NCBI RefSeq assembly: GCF_963082655.1
Contig: NC_081552.1
Span: forward strand, 70,229,465-70,293,464
Reading direction: 5' to 3'
Source: Stomoxys calcitrans
Lineage: Eukaryota > Arthropoda > Insecta > Diptera > Muscidae
Length of the DNA: 64,000 nt
Under the pieces are notes generated by a model. That model was given only the letters and a program-made list of their open reading frames with translations, searched no databases and had not been told where the DNA came from. Position numbers and translations under genes: made by a program. Every line of letters begins with the position of its first letter. Position 1 is the first letter of the stretch. Shown here one piece after another: positions 49,081 to 61,732 of this stretch.

Positions 49081-50243
49081 GCATCATAACGGGACACATA
49101 CAGTCAGAAAAAAGTGGTTCATAGAATTAATTAAAAAGTTATTCCAATTAAGTAAGTCACTTTTAATATAGTTAGTTAAATTTTGCATAAAACAAAGAAA
49201 AATTGCAAGTGTTAAATAAATGTTACACATCTTTAGTTCGTGAACTTGAATTTGGTAAGTAATTTTACTTACCCAAAATTCTTTGAACAGACGATTTTAC
49301 GGATCAGTTCAACGATTTGTAAAATCAATTTTCTTCAAGTTGAATATAAATTTTCAAAAAATTTCATAAAATTTCCTTAATTTGTATCTCTTGATTAAAA
49401 CCTTGAAATTTAAAAAAAAAAACTAAAAAGTTTGGTTTATGACTTGAATTTATGTATACTCCCTTTAAAACGGGTTCTTATTTAGAAAACAAAATCGGAT
49501 TGTATAGAATTTTTACCTGTGCTTTCTGCCAGTATGTGGCAATTTGTCACATACATATATGTTTGGGAAAAGGACGGTTCGTAGCGAAACTTTTTTTCGC
49601 AACTAATTAAACTCATATTGTACACGTGCAGTTGCGTATCATTTCACTGATGAAAGGTTGTGTCGCGATTCTTCAAAAACTGCTAATACCGACAACAACT
49701 CAGTTAGATATGCCTAAAACAATATGCTAATTTTATTTAAAGATCCCTCGACAATCACTTTCAGCTTTCTTTTACGAACTATCACTATAATATTAGCTTA
49801 AATTAACGCTTTAGCTGTTTTGTGTGATTGTTTAACATTAGTCAGCTTTTATTCAAAAATGTGAATAAAATGGAGGGAAAATGGAAAGAAAGTACCTATT
49901 ACGGTGTTTGTTGCAAAATATTTTGTTTGGGCTTAAAAAGAGCAAATGGAGATCAGTTTATACAAAATAGTTTGTCAAGAGAAAGGAATTTTAATGATAT
50001 TTAATGCTTTGTATTCATTTTTCAAGACATTTTAGAAAATAATTAGCATATTTATTACAAATGTTTTTTAAAGAAATGTTTAGCAGTAACTCATTTGGTC
50101 AGATCAAGTTTTTTACAGACAAGTTTTTGTGTACATAAAATATGAAAAGGTTTGCCCCTTTTCCATTGCCATAATTATTAAATAGATTTAAAAAAAAGTT
50201 AAATGTAAATTGATAAAAAGAATAAAATGCTTTATACGGCCGT
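49081..50243. other. AT-rich sequence, nothing recognised
   Basis: No feature supported. Confidence 0.5.
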
Positions 50244-52495
50244 CTACAAACTGCCGAATATCTTACTTACTTTAAATGGATATGACAGAAAATTTGTTCC
50301 ACTAGCCGAACGTAGAATAGCGTTCCAAGCGCCTCGATCTCCTGCGCTCATTCTAAAATTTCTGACACCAAGTTTCAAAGTGTCTCCCACCACTTGATCT
50401 TTCCATCGGGCTTTTGGTCTTCCCGGTTTGCGTAAACCACCGTGTTTGCCTTCGAAAGACTTCTCTGCTGGAGCTTCTTCATCGATTCTGACAACATGAC
50501 CTAGCCAATGCAGCCGTTGTATTTTGATGCGTGTAACTATGCTATCGTCGTCATACAGTTCGTGGTTCATACGTCGCCTATATTCTCCCGTAACGCAAAC
50601 CGGTCCATATATTTTACGAAGAATCTTTCTCTCGAATACTCCAAGCACTGCCTCATTTGCTTTCACAAGTACCCATGTGTCTTGTATAGTGCAATCTTCG
50701 TCGGTCGAGAGGTGGCCTTGTTTCTAAACTGCGTACTTAGTCCAAAGTTGCATCTGTTTGCCAGTATTATTGTTCGCTTAATCTCAAAACTGGTGTCATT
50801 CGTTTCGGTTACGGCGGTGCCGAGGTAGATAAAGTTACCGACTATCTTAAAGTTGTGATTCCCAACTTTCTCCGTTTTCATTTTGTTTTGTTAAATCTTC
50901 ATTTACTACCAGATCCATTTTCACTGACTCTCTTTCGATGCTATCAAAGGCAGCAGTTACTACTTCCGGTGACCGACTGAAACCTCGTTTGGTATTGAAT
51001 GTTTGGCGTTCTCTTCTGTTCTTACTGAGGAACGCGTATCGGCAAGTATCAACCTGAAGAGTTTTCTAAATTTTGCAGGGTTACCAAACTCAGACATGGC
51101 TTGAAATACCTTCTGAACGTAAAGGAGTATCGAAGGCGGCTTTGTAGTTAACAGAGAGATGGTAGGTGTTGATTTTTCCTTCTCGGGTCTTTTCCAGGAT
51201 TTGGCGCAGTGTGAATATCTGGTCTAGGGTGGATTTATCAGGTCTAAAACCGCATTGATAGGGCCCAATTATTTCATTGACTTTAGGTTTTAATCTTTCA
51301 CACAGTACGCTTGAGAGTATCTTGTTTGCGAAGGGAAGGAGACTTATTCCTCTGTAGTTGGCACATTCCGTCTTGTCTCCTTTCTTGTGTACGAGACATA
51401 GTATGATGAGGTTCCAATCATCGGGTATGCGTTCTTCTAGCTAGATTGTGCAGATAAGCTGATGAACACCAGCGTGTCGCCTCCGGTCTTAAATAGTTCA
51501 GCGGGTAATCCGTCAGCTCCTGCTGCCTTGTTGTTCTTTAGTCGGGTCACTGCTACTTGGACCTCATTCTGACTAGGAGGTAAACATTCTATACCATCAT
51601 CATAGATTGCTTCGGCGGTATGATCTTCGAAGCCATCGTCGGACACTAGCAGTTGGGTAAAATGTTCTTTCCATATCCTCAGCATGCTATCTGTGTCAGT
51701 TATCAGATTTTCTTCTTTGTCTCTGCAGGAGGATGTGCCTGTACCAAAGCCATCGGTTTGATGTTTAATTCTTTGGTAGAACTTTCGCTCACACTCACGT
51801 CTTTCTATTTTCTTTTTCTTTCTGCGGAAGAGACGTTTCTTCTCCTCTTCTTTTCTCCCTGATTGCAGTGTTGCTCTATATGCCGCATTCTTGGCTTCAG
51901 TAGCATCTCGACACTCTTGGTCGTACGACGGGTTTCTTGGGGGAGGCTTCCGGTACCCAAGTACGGATTTCGCGGCATTTTCCAGGGCATGGGTACAAAT
52001 AAGGCTGATGTTGAAGAATTTGGCTTTTTTGCGGATTGCTGGAGACAAGGTGACAAATTCATGACTCGTGTTATGGCGGATATAATATAATTCGTCACCG
52101 TTAGGTGTAGTAGTGACGTCATTTCCAGTCCATCGCACTCCCTGTAAGGCGGTAATATATGCCTTTTACTTCTCTTATACATCCGCCAGTGCGTATACTG
52201 CACCTTCTGTATAAAGAGTGCGGACATTCCAGGCGCAGATCGGCAAATCATGGTCTTTTTTGCGTGGGTCGTCGACGTTGGGTGTCCGTTTTTTACTTTT
52301 TCTTTGTTTTTTATAGTAGTTCTCATAGTTTTCTGGTGGTGAGTAACTGGCCCAGCGCCCCAACGGCATTGGTTTTGTGAAATTGCACATTTATCCCTCG
52401 TTGTGGCTAACCGCTTGCTCCTAGATCCGACGCTCCAGCCTCCTAACCTAGGAACAGACGCTGATGTTGGCCATTGGTTATTTGAAGGCGCCAAT
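50244..52495 (-). pseudogene. RTE-like LINE, endonuclease core deleted
   Basis: From right to left: N-terminal region (52494-52000), then FFNISLICTHAL joined directly to a linker (GYRKPPPRNP) that belongs after the endonuclease. RT motifs follow: LKNNKAAGADGLPAELFKTG near 51490-51550, NYRGISLLPFANKILSSVL and YQCGFRPDKSTLDQIFTLRQ near 51215-51360. The C-terminal part has NFIYLGTAVTETNDTSFEIK (50780-50850) and RRRMNHELYD, IQRLHWLGHVVRIDEEAP and GRPKARWKDQV (50390-50580). Frameshifts break it into four or more pieces, and the catalytic YxDD motif could not be found intact. Compared with 151-1476, about 600 bp (290-900 there) are missing, including GDFNAK and SEH. Confidence 0.85.
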
Positions 52496-53540
52496 GTTAA
52501 TCACTTTTTCAATTCGAATTAACAGAATATATTTAAAATTTTGCGTTATATTTCGTAAGAGATGACTTTTCGTACTGAAATATTTTTTTTCTTTTTTTAT
52601 CCAAGAACAAAATTAATAGAAATTTGATATGATGGTTATCACTATTTCTCAGTTCATGGACATAATCCGGCAAGCACTAGAACATATTTGCAGCAATTGC
52701 ATATGTTTTTATTTAACTGTGCTTCCATTTGGAAAAAAAAAATGGAAAATTAGTTTTAATGCTCTGATAGAATACTTATGCTTTCCCAGTAGATTTTCCA
52801 CTAGTAATAAAAGTCGAAAGTACACCTATTTTGCCGATATGTATATGTTAAACTGAGAATAAATTATAATAATAAAATTTTGCATCTTGAAAATAGTGTG
52901 GAGCTGGGAAATTTAAATGAAATTGATACTGTGAGAAGTAGCGAATCTATGGAACTTCTAAATATGGCGGTAATGGTTATAATCCTTTACTATTTATCTA
53001 CAAATTGCAATATTTAAATCCAATGCAAATTGAATAGCAAACAACATGTTTAGCATTGTATTTTTAAAGACCAATATATAAATAAAATGATAGCTTAAAA
53101 CAAAAATTTTTATTTTTTTTAAGCACAGGTTTTGCAATGTTTGTTAAAATTTCAGATTTGTAGTAAAAATTTAAAAAAATAATCATTCCAACAATTACTT
53201 TCAAATGAGTCATATTTTCGTACGCGATTGACTGTTATATTCTCCGAATAGGGAATTATTTCTTGTGATTTCGTTAAAATTAGCCTATATAGAAAAAACG
53301 ATTTTGTCAAATTTTTATTAATTTTAATTTATTTATAATAAATATTTCTGACATTTTATTCCAACAATTATTTTCAAACGAGTTAAATTTGTCGTACACG
53401 ATAGTTAACCATATGTACAGAATGAAGAAAAAATTTATTTGATTAAATTATCGTTGAACTAACCAAAAGTTCATATGATTTCACTACATCATCTAAAATC
53501 GAAAAAAAAAATGTCTTTAGCGCTATATGGAGTCAAATTT
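52496..53540. other. AT-rich sequence, nothing recognised
   Basis: No feature supported. Confidence 0.5.
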
Positions 53541-53559
53541 TATGGAAATTTACCATGGC

Positions 53560-53905
53560 ATCACTTTTTTTTGAGTGTAGGACTACAAGCTCACTTATGC
53601 AAACTCGGTGCAGCACTGATAGCATATGTAGAGGATGCGGGGAAGATGATGAGACGTTGGAGCATTTCCTATGTCATTGCCCGGCTTTCGTGGCTAACAG
53701 ACACCGGTACTTAGGTGGGACACAACACCAGCCATCAACCAACTTAGGGCGAGATATGGAAAACTATTAAGGATTTTTTTGGTATCACGGAATTTCAAAC
53801 TAAAATTTTCCTTTTCGAGGTTACTTTCTAGTATTTAGAGCGCACAACAAGCCAATTACTGGCTTAGGCGTATGTTCATAATGGTATGGGGCGGATGTTA
53901 ATCTT
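53560..53905 (+). pseudogene. Jockey-like LINE C-terminal zinc-knuckle and 3' UTR
   Basis: In frame 53555-53770: CRGCGEDDETLEHFLCHCPA, with a C-x2-C-x8-H-x4-C pattern typical of the C-terminal end of Jockey/R1-type ORF2 proteins, then FVANRHRYLGG. The 3' untranslated block AGAGCGCACAACAAGCCAAT follows at 53838-53857; its reverse complement is at 48484-48540, so both belong to one LINE family. Confidence 0.75.
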
Positions 53906-54042
53906 TTTAACCTAGCCTTACCTAATCTAAGATATTTAAGAAACTTTTTCCAATAGAGACTTAGCAATGAAAATACTTTTTTGGCCGAAAAATTAAAAAA
54001 AAAAATTGTTTGCCTTCCTAACGGTATAACTTTTAACTGGAT

Positions 54043-54242
54043 NNNNNNNNNNNNNNNNNNNNNNNNNNNNNNNNNNNNNNNNNNNNNNNNNNNNNNNNNN
54101 NNNNNNNNNNNNNNNNNNNNNNNNNNNNNNNNNNNNNNNNNNNNNNNNNNNNNNNNNNNNNNNNNNNNNNNNNNNNNNNNNNNNNNNNNNNNNNNNNNNN
54201 NNNNNNNNNNNNNNNNNNNNNNNNNNNNNNNNNNNNNNNNNN
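54043..54242. other. Assembly gap of 200 N
   Basis: It is exactly 200 N, probably a placeholder. The left flank is unique and the right flank enters a Helitron array, so repeat collapse is the likely cause. Confidence 0.97.
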
Positions 54243-54480
54243 TCTCAAGGGGGGCGGACCCTCTCTTAACCCCAAAATACCACCCAAAACTAAAAGTGAA
54301 CCTAATGCGACGATATGGGACTCAAATGACAGGTATTCGGGAGTAGAATACAAATTTGATATCAAAAAATTAGGTCCAAGCACCTAACGGGATGCCCTGA
54401 CCCCAAAACCCTTTCAAATAGGCATATTGGATGACTATGACAATATGGGTCTGAATGAAAGGTATTCGGGAGTAGATTAA
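54243..54480 (+). repeat. Helitron family B fragment
   Basis: GGGGGGCGGACCCTCTCTTA and ATATGGGACTCAAATGACAG are 5'-region and unit sequence in plus sense. It is cut on the left by the gap and on the right just before another element's TC start. Confidence 0.7.
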
Positions 54481-54502
54481 GAAAATGGTCACGAAGGAGG
54501 AA

Positions 54503-56494
54503 TCTTCTTATATATAAAAATCAATTTGTGTTTGTTTGTTTATTGGTTTGTTTGTTTGTCTGTTCCGTATAGACTCAAAATCGCTGAACCGATTTTCTTG
54601 AAATTTCACAGATGGTGCATAATGAAAATTGGTACTACATTTTTTGATATCTTAAGGGGGGCGCAACAAGCGAAATTTTGTTAACACACTTACAGTAACC
54701 TAGAAACAACCTAGGTGGGACGCCCCCAACCCCAAGACCAACCAAATAATATATAGACTAATCACCACAATATGGGACTCAAATGAGAGATATTGAAGAT
54801 AAGAAAACGTGTCAGATATCCAATTGTCGACCGAAGTCCTTGAGGGACCATCCCAACCCCCAAAACACCCTTAAAATGGACATACATACCGACAATGGCA
54901 ATATGGGACTCAAATGAAAGGTATTTGCGAGTAGAATACGAATCTGATATCAAAATTTGCGATCAAGTGTTTGGGGTCCGTCCCTCTCCAAAAACACACC
55001 CCAAAGGGGATAAATTTACGACCATAGGAATTATGGGGGCTCAAATGAAGAGTTTTTGGGAGTAAAGCATGAATCTGATATTATTATTCGGGAAAAGTGT
55101 TTATGGTATCACATACACCCGTAACACCTTCCAAATATATATGTATATGATGTATTTGCTGACCATTGCAATATGCGCTCAAATAAGAGGTATTTTAGAA
55201 AAGAAATCGAATCTGATATATATTTTAAGAGCCAAGTCACTTAGTGGCCGTCCCATCCCCCAAACAGTACATGTATGCTGACTATAGAAACATGGGGCTC
55301 AAATGAAGGTAATTGGGAGTAGACCACGAATCTGAGATCAACATTCGGGTCCAACTGTTTGGGGGACGTCCCTTCCCCATTACAACCCCAAATAGGACGT
55401 ATTTGCTAACCATGACACTTTGGGTCTTAAGAGAGTGGAGCTCGATATTGATAGTTGTTAAGGCCCATACCCCAAACCGGACATATTTGCTGACTATTCA
55501 ATAAGGAATTCTAATGAAAGGTATTTGAGATTAGAAAACGAATTTCATATCTAATTGTGAGTCCAATGGCAATATGGGGTTTAAATAAATGATATTTGAG
55601 AGCAGATCACGATGCTGACATATTTTCGATCAAAGTGTTTGGAGAACCACACCACTCCCCAAAACACCCCTAACTCAGACATATTTTCCGACCAGGACAA
55701 TGTGGGACTTAAATAAAAGATATTTGGGAGTAGAACACGAAATTGATACCCATTTTGGGACTATTTTTCTGGGGGTCTACCCCTTCCCCAAAACAGCAAT
55801 TATTTACTAACCATCTAATATCCAAATGTGGGGCCATGTATTTGGGGCACCTCCCCTTTCCCAAAACAACCTCCAAAGAGTACAAATTTACCGACCATGA
55901 CAATATGTGGCTCAAAAGGTATTTGAGGTTAGAAAACGGATTTGGTAACCAATTTTGGGGCAAGTATTTGGTGGACGCCTCATCATATAAACTCCCTTTA
56001 AACAATGACAATATGGGGTTTAAATAAATGGATAGTTTTTCAGGGCTAAGTATCTGGGGGACCACCGAAAACACCCCTAAATCGGACATATATATTGGCC
56101 GGTCATGGTAATAAGAGGATCAAATGAAAGGTTTTTGGGAGTAGAGCTCGAAATTCATAACCACATTCGGGACCACGGTTCTGGGGGTCCAGAGCACTCC
56201 CTAACCCACCAACCACCACCATGGGGCCTTTCCACTCCCAGAACCCCAATGAAATCTCGGGCTCAAATAAAGTCTTTTAAGAATGGAAAACGTCTAACAT
56301 TCAAATTTAAATAACCTGAATTAATAGACCAATAAGGCCCATATGAGATTCAGATAAAGGATATCAGAAATTGTTATAGCGTTAGTCAAGCTATATACAT
56401 ATACCATTTTTATAGCATGGTGTTTCATTAAAAGCTCTTTAATTATCGAAATAAATATTCAAAGGATAATATTGTAGCGGACCGGTTCTGCTAG
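54503..56494 (+). mobile_element. Non-autonomous Helitron, end to end
   Basis: It starts TCTTCTTATATATAAAAATC (54503; the TC could also be 54506), followed by GGTTTGTTTGTTTG, CGCTGAACCGATTTTCTTG and about thirteen units of roughly 128 bp. It ends ATATTGTAGCGGACCGGTTCTG plus CTAG (56491-56494). The base before is A (54502) and the base after T (56495), the Helitron insertion site, with no duplication. No Rep/helicase. This is the best full-length copy (1,992 bp). Confidence 0.85.
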
Positions 56495-57220
56495 TATGTA
56501 CATAAGTGCAGGATTCTCAGATTTGAGCAGCGCGTCAATAGCAATAAGTATTTTGTTTTTTATCTCTTACCAATGTGCGTAATAATACCCACTTGAGATA
56601 AATAATTTCTATACAGAACTCAAGTATCGTCCTTTGACCCTAAAAAACGAAAGCTGGCTTAACATTTCATAACACTGTTCTTAGTTCTCCGCTTTGAGTT
56701 TGTAATTTCTTTGCAAAAGCAAGTATCCTCTTCGACCCTAAAATGGAAAACTGACACATGCATATGTATATGTATATGGATATGTAATAACAAATAGAGA
56801 ATGAATCCGTTATTGTTATTTAATGACTTTTTCCAACGAACCCAAATTTTCTATTTAATTCCTTCCGATTCGGGGCAAAAGCGACAACCAAAAGGGGGGT
56901 TTTTTATTCGTATTGCTGCGTGGTATGTATGCTTGTTGTGTCACATAATAAAAAAAGGCGAGAAGGGTTGAACTATTTTCATATTCTGGTCATATCCGAA
57001 TTAAGACACCATTTCCATATTAAAATTAAAAAATATATTTAAAAAATGTGAAATTTGTGTACAACGAAAACAAGATTAACTTCCAACTGAAAGGCTCAAT
57101 ATATGTTTTTTTAAGATATTTTATATTAAATTCACATAAGAAGTCCTTGTTTGAGTTACCGAATTAGATGGGGTATTATAGCTTTATTTTAGGGGCGCCT
57201 TAGTGCGTGTGAGTTTTAGC
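56495..57220. other. Spacer between opposed Helitrons
   Basis: It carries unclassified AT-rich sequence with TATATGTATATGTATATGG at 56762 and no gene. Confidence 0.45.
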
Positions 57221-58948
57221 TATCTGACCCGGGCCCGCTCCGCTACGCCTTCTTTTACTTTATATGGAACAAAAGTTTCCGTGAAATATTTATAATTCAA
57301 GATCTTTAAGTGAAATACCATGCTACGAAATAGTATATCGTTTGACTAACAGTTTAACAATACAAGTGCCTTTATCTGAATCCCATATGATCTTTCTTGG
57401 TCTACGAATTTAAGTTTAGATGTAAGGTGTACTCTATTCTTAAAATACTTCCTTTCAGCCCCATATTCTCATGATGTCTGATTTAGTGGGGTTTTCGGGG
57501 GAGAGGTGGTCCCCCAGATACTTGGCCCTGAAAAAATATCAGCATCGTGCTGTTCTCTCAAATACCATTTATTTAAACCCCATATTGCAATTGGCTTAAG
57601 AGGAGTTTACAGGATGAGGCGTCCCCCAAACACATGGCCCAAAAATAGGTTATCAAATTCGTTTTCTAATCTCAAATACCTTTCATTTGAGCCACATATT
57701 GGCATGGTCGAAAATTTTTTCCCTTTGGGTGTGTTTTGGGAAAGGGGTGATGCCCTAAATACATGGTCCTACATTTGGATATCAAATTCGTATTCTACTC
57801 CCAAATACCTTTATTTGAGCCCCATATTGCGATGGTCACTAAAAAATTGCTGTTTGTGGGATATTTTGGGAAAGAGGTAGACCCCCAGAAAATTGGTTCC
57901 GAAAATGGGTATCAATTCTTGCTCTACCCCCCAATACCTTTCATTTAAGCTCCACATATATCTATATATCATTTATTTCAACCCCATATTGCCATTGCCC
58001 TCAAAACTCGATATCAAATTCGTTTTCTAATCTCAATTAAACTCCTTATTGCAAAAGTCAGCAAATATGTCCGGTTTGGGGTATTGACCCTAAAAACTAT
58101 AAATATTTAGTTCCACACTCTTTTTAAGACCCAAATTGTCTTGGTGAGCAAATACGTCCTAATTGGGGATTGTTATGGTGGTGGGACGTCCGCTAGACAG
58201 TTGGCCCCCAATGTTGATATCACATACATAGTCTACTCCCAAATACCTTTAATTTGAGCCCCACATTTCCATAGTCGGTAAACATGACCGGCTTGGGGGG
58301 TGTTTTGGGGGATGGGCGGCCACTCAGTGAGTTGGCCTGGAAAATATATATCGGGTTCGTGTTCTCCTCTAAAAACCCTCTTATTTGAGCCTTATATTGC
58401 AATAGTCAGAAAATACTTACTATTTGGGTGGTATTGTGGGGGTGGGGTGGCCCCATAGACACTTTTCACGAATATTGTTATCAAATTCGTGCTTTACTCC
58501 CAAAGACCTTTCATTTGAGCCCCATATTGCTATGGTCGTAAATTTGACCACTTTAGGGGATGTTTTTGGTGAGAGGCGGCCCCCAAACACTTGGTCCCAT
58601 ATTTGGATATCAGATTCGTATTCTACATTCAAATACCTTTTATTTAAGCCAAAGCCGTAAATAAGTCCTGTTTGGGGGTGTTTTGAGGAAGGGGTGGACC
58701 CCCAGAAACGTGGTCCCACATTTGGATATCAGATTCGAGATCTGGCGTTTCTGAAAATTAGAGTAAGGGGGGGGGGGAAGGGGGAGGGTCCGCCCCCCTT
58801 CAGATATCAAAAAATGTAGTACCCTATTTTCACCACGGAGTCATTATGCACCATCTGTGAAAATTTCAAGAAAATCGGTTCAGCCGTTTCTGAGTCTATA
58901 AGGAACACACAAACATACAAACAAACACAAATTGATTTTTATATATAA
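57221..58948 (-). mobile_element. Non-autonomous Helitron, nearly complete
   Basis: On the minus strand it starts TCTTATATATAAAAATCAAT (58948 downward, preceded by A) and contains GGCTGAACCGATTTTCTTG, the AGATCTCG region and eleven or more units. It ends GAGCGGGCCCGGGTCAGATAG at about 57221. The terminal CTAG is altered. It lies convergent with 54503-56494. Confidence 0.8.
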
Positions 58949-60150
58949 GATGACTAAATCATACACAGCGGTGATTCACTAAAATATACATATGTATATG
59001 ACTTTCAATTACCGAGTAGTGAAATTCAGTAAAGTGTTTTAGCGAAAATCGTTTAGTCAAAAAGCGATAACAGAAAAACGAATTTGGTATTCAGTAGCCA
59101 CTTTTAACAATAATCGGCATCGTTACATCAGCTGTTTTCGCCAACGAATAGAAATTTGTTAACTAAACGACGGACAATTATTTGGTGTTAACTTTAACAA
59201 AATAAGTAATACAATAGCTTTAGAGCATTTTTTCTCGTTTTTTCTTAAAACAGTTCGGAGATCAATTTAAAAAGCGTGGTAGCGTGTGAAAAAAATGTCC
59301 GCAAAAGTTTTATACGAATAAATTGGTATTGATAGCACTTTTCCTAAATAATTGTTTACATGTTATTTAGATTTGTGACGTTTTTAAATTAATAAAAGAA
59401 AATTTTCAGGCTATGAGAAGAACTATTTATTATTTTTGTGGATTCCTCTTTTGTGTTTTTCGTTTTTTTTTTTTGGGTAAAGTTGCCAGATAGAAAAAAT
59501 AGATAACGTTAGTGCAAAAGATTTTTTTGTCGACATATATAACTAAACGATGTCCACTATAAGCTACAGAATTGCGGTGCAGGTAACCATATGACCGGTC
59601 TTTGAATGACATCCGACATGTCTGCACATAGTCGAACGAACATATGACAATTCTTACCAAATCCGGAAGAAATCGGTTCGACAAGTTCCGACATTTAAGA
59701 ACGAAATCGTAACGATTTATGTACGGCGTGTCGGAGGAATGTTTTTTGTGGTTTATTTTTTTTTTTATTTTAGCAAAGCAACATTTCGTTACCACGTGTG
59801 TGGAATGCCACAAGTGGTGGAGGGGGATATTTTGTCTTTGTGTTTTTGAAATTGCATGTTGTGCCGTTAACTGCTGACTAGGAATTTTTGTTTTGTTTTG
59901 TCAGTTGTAAGACATTCGTCAAGTAATCGATCGATTTCTCTCCGAACTTCGATGTTTCGTTCGTCAACCACTCCTTATGACTTTCGTAACGATTTTGGAT
60001 GTAGCATCCGAAGTTCGTACAGATTTCGGTCCGATTGGTTTGTTGTGTATACACAGAAGTATATAGGATTTTATTGAATCATGTATTGGTAACATGCTTC
60101 CGAAAAGTTTTTTGAGGAACGATTGCAATGTTCGTTTTCAGATAAAAATC
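58949..60150. other. Low-repeat region, nothing recognised
   Basis: No feature supported. The frame at 59430-59813 (minus) matches nothing I recognise. Confidence 0.45.
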
Positions 60151-60515
60151 TCGGCACGGGATAGCTGCGAGCACCACACAGGCTAGAACATGGAGGTCCA
60201 ATCTTCATTGCGTCCGCAGGATACGGATAGTGGAATGCTCCATTCGGAGTAGCTGCAACGGCAGTTGCGGACAACCAGCGGTATCGAGCGGAGAGTCTCA
60301 GTGACAGGCCGGGCGGCACCGGCTCTTGCACAAATACCGAGTTCCAATGATGCTCGATATCACAAGGCGAGTTATTGGTGCCTTTAAATAACCAATGGGC
60401 ACCATGTTCCCGCGGCGATCGGTCCTTTGGACCGGAACGTGCTTGCTCTCCTACAGGGGCTTGACGAGGATCGCCACCTCCACATGAAAATGTGGTAACA
60501 ACAACAACAACAACA
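60151..60515 (+). repeat. Retroposon with (AAC)n tail
   Basis: A GC-richer block with ACAAGGCGAGTTATTGG and AAATAACCAATGG, then GCGGCGATCGGTCCTTTGG and GATCGCCACCTCCACATG, ends in about six AAC units at 60496-60514. The tail marks it as a short retroposon. Its first two thirds match the LINE leader at 1449-1760. The minus-strand frame through it (60071-60562) is a repeat-derived artefact. Confidence 0.6.
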
Positions 60516-60701
60516 GATAAAAACAATTTTGAAAAACGACAACATTGGTCGAAAAAAAGCAACTACGAAAGTTGTTAATTTTCCTGCAACAAATTATTTT
60601 GAATCTCACCGACCCAACGTACAAATTTATTGTTGTAAAGCACTCATTGCAAGCCAACATACGAAAAGCCATTTAACCAGCCACCACATGTGCTTTGCTT
60701 C

Positions 60702-60800
60702 TTGTTGTTGTAGCAGTGTGTTGTACACAGAGGCGGCAGCCCTTTCCGATGAAGGAATCCATCGGGTGAATCCGGTACGTACAACCGGCTGACATGGGGG
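60702..60800 (-). repeat. Second retroposon-like fragment with (CAA)n tail
   Basis: On the minus strand it reads GCCGGTTGTACGTACCGG, CGATGGATTCCTTCATCGG and ACTGCTACAACAACAAG, ending in a short CAA tail. It is distinct from 60151-60515 but has the same tail type. Confidence 0.5.
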
Positions 60801-60894
60801 TGGGTGTTTTTATTTGCTTTGTTCGGCTCGCGATGCTTTTTCTCGCTCGTTTTACTGCTGCTTTTGGGCTTTTCGCTGTCACTATCCATTTGCG

Positions 60895-61470
60895 ACCCTT
60901 GTCTTTGTCTGTCCGTCCGTCCGTCCAGAATTGAGATATTGGGATGAAATTTGGTATAGAACCACATTTTTTCCATACGGAGGTTAAGTTCGAGATTGGG
61001 CCTAATCGAACTATATTTGGAAAAAGCTGCCATATAGACCGAACTGTCAATTTAGGGTCTTAAGCCCACAGCAGCCGCATTTATTATCCGTTTTCGCTGC
61101 AAAGGCTGGTACTGCGTTCGCTTTTCGCGATATATTTTCGCGGATTACTTATTTTTAGATAAAAAACTGTAAAGCAAAAAATAAATCGCTAATTTCATTC
61201 AGTAGGAGATTCCCTTATTTCTTATAGTAAAAATTTTAATAAAAGTGTTATTTTATCATTGAAATTTGTATAGTGTTTAAAAAAAGTCATCGCGAAAAAC
61301 ATGGGGTTTCAACGAAAAACGATTATAGTACCAGCCTTAATTTGGAGCAATGAGTTGCAATAGGACCCCAGATATTCAGACCGAATATGGTCAATATATT
61401 TAAATATAGCTGCCATATAAACCGAAAATTTGGAAAAAATGTGGTATACAAAGTTCGGGGTGGCCGGTTG
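60895..61470 (-). repeat. GGATACCCACC-type repeat, split by a MITE
   Basis: The GTCTGTCCGTCCGTCCGTCC run is at 60908-60927, followed by units with GCTGCCATATAGACCG. The degenerate palindrome AAGTTCGGGGTGGCCGG lies at 61449-61465. The MITE at 61104-61336 interrupts a unit. Confidence 0.6.
61104..61336. mobile_element. MITE, TIR GGCTGGTACT, second copy
   Basis: It starts GGCTGGTACTGCGTTCGC and ends AACGATTATAGTACCAGCC, AT-rich in between. It is the sister of 39461-39691; shared internal words such as GCGAAAAA confirm the family. Confidence 0.75.
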
Positions 61471-61656
61471 TTTTATCGTATATTGTTTACGAAATAATAA
61501 CTGTTACGAGAAGATTGCGTGTATTTTAATTCAGTTTAAATTTTGGTCGGCTGTCAAGAAACTTGATAGGTTTTTTTGAAATATTTTGGTCGAAAGATTT
61601 TCTTTGAAGTGGGAACGCTGACTTTTACCCTTAAAAACAAATTTTAATAATTTTGG

Positions 61657-61732
61657 TGCCGCAGAGGATTGAACTTATGATCTCATGGTTGGTAGTCTTG
61701 CACGCATCCACTAGCCTACCGACATCCTCTTC
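61657..61732 (-). other. tRNA-like segment
   Basis: On the minus strand GTCGGTAGGCTAGTGGATGC resembles an A-box region, ATAAGTTCAATCCTC a B-box region, and GGCACCAAAA follows. The clover-leaf does not close cleanly. It is probably a decayed tRNA-derived retroposon head. Confidence 0.4.

Noticed and set aside
60071..60562. 163-codon minus-strand frame
   Set aside because: It reads across the retroposon and its AAC tail. Similar frames arise wherever that repeat occurs, so it is not evidence of a gene.
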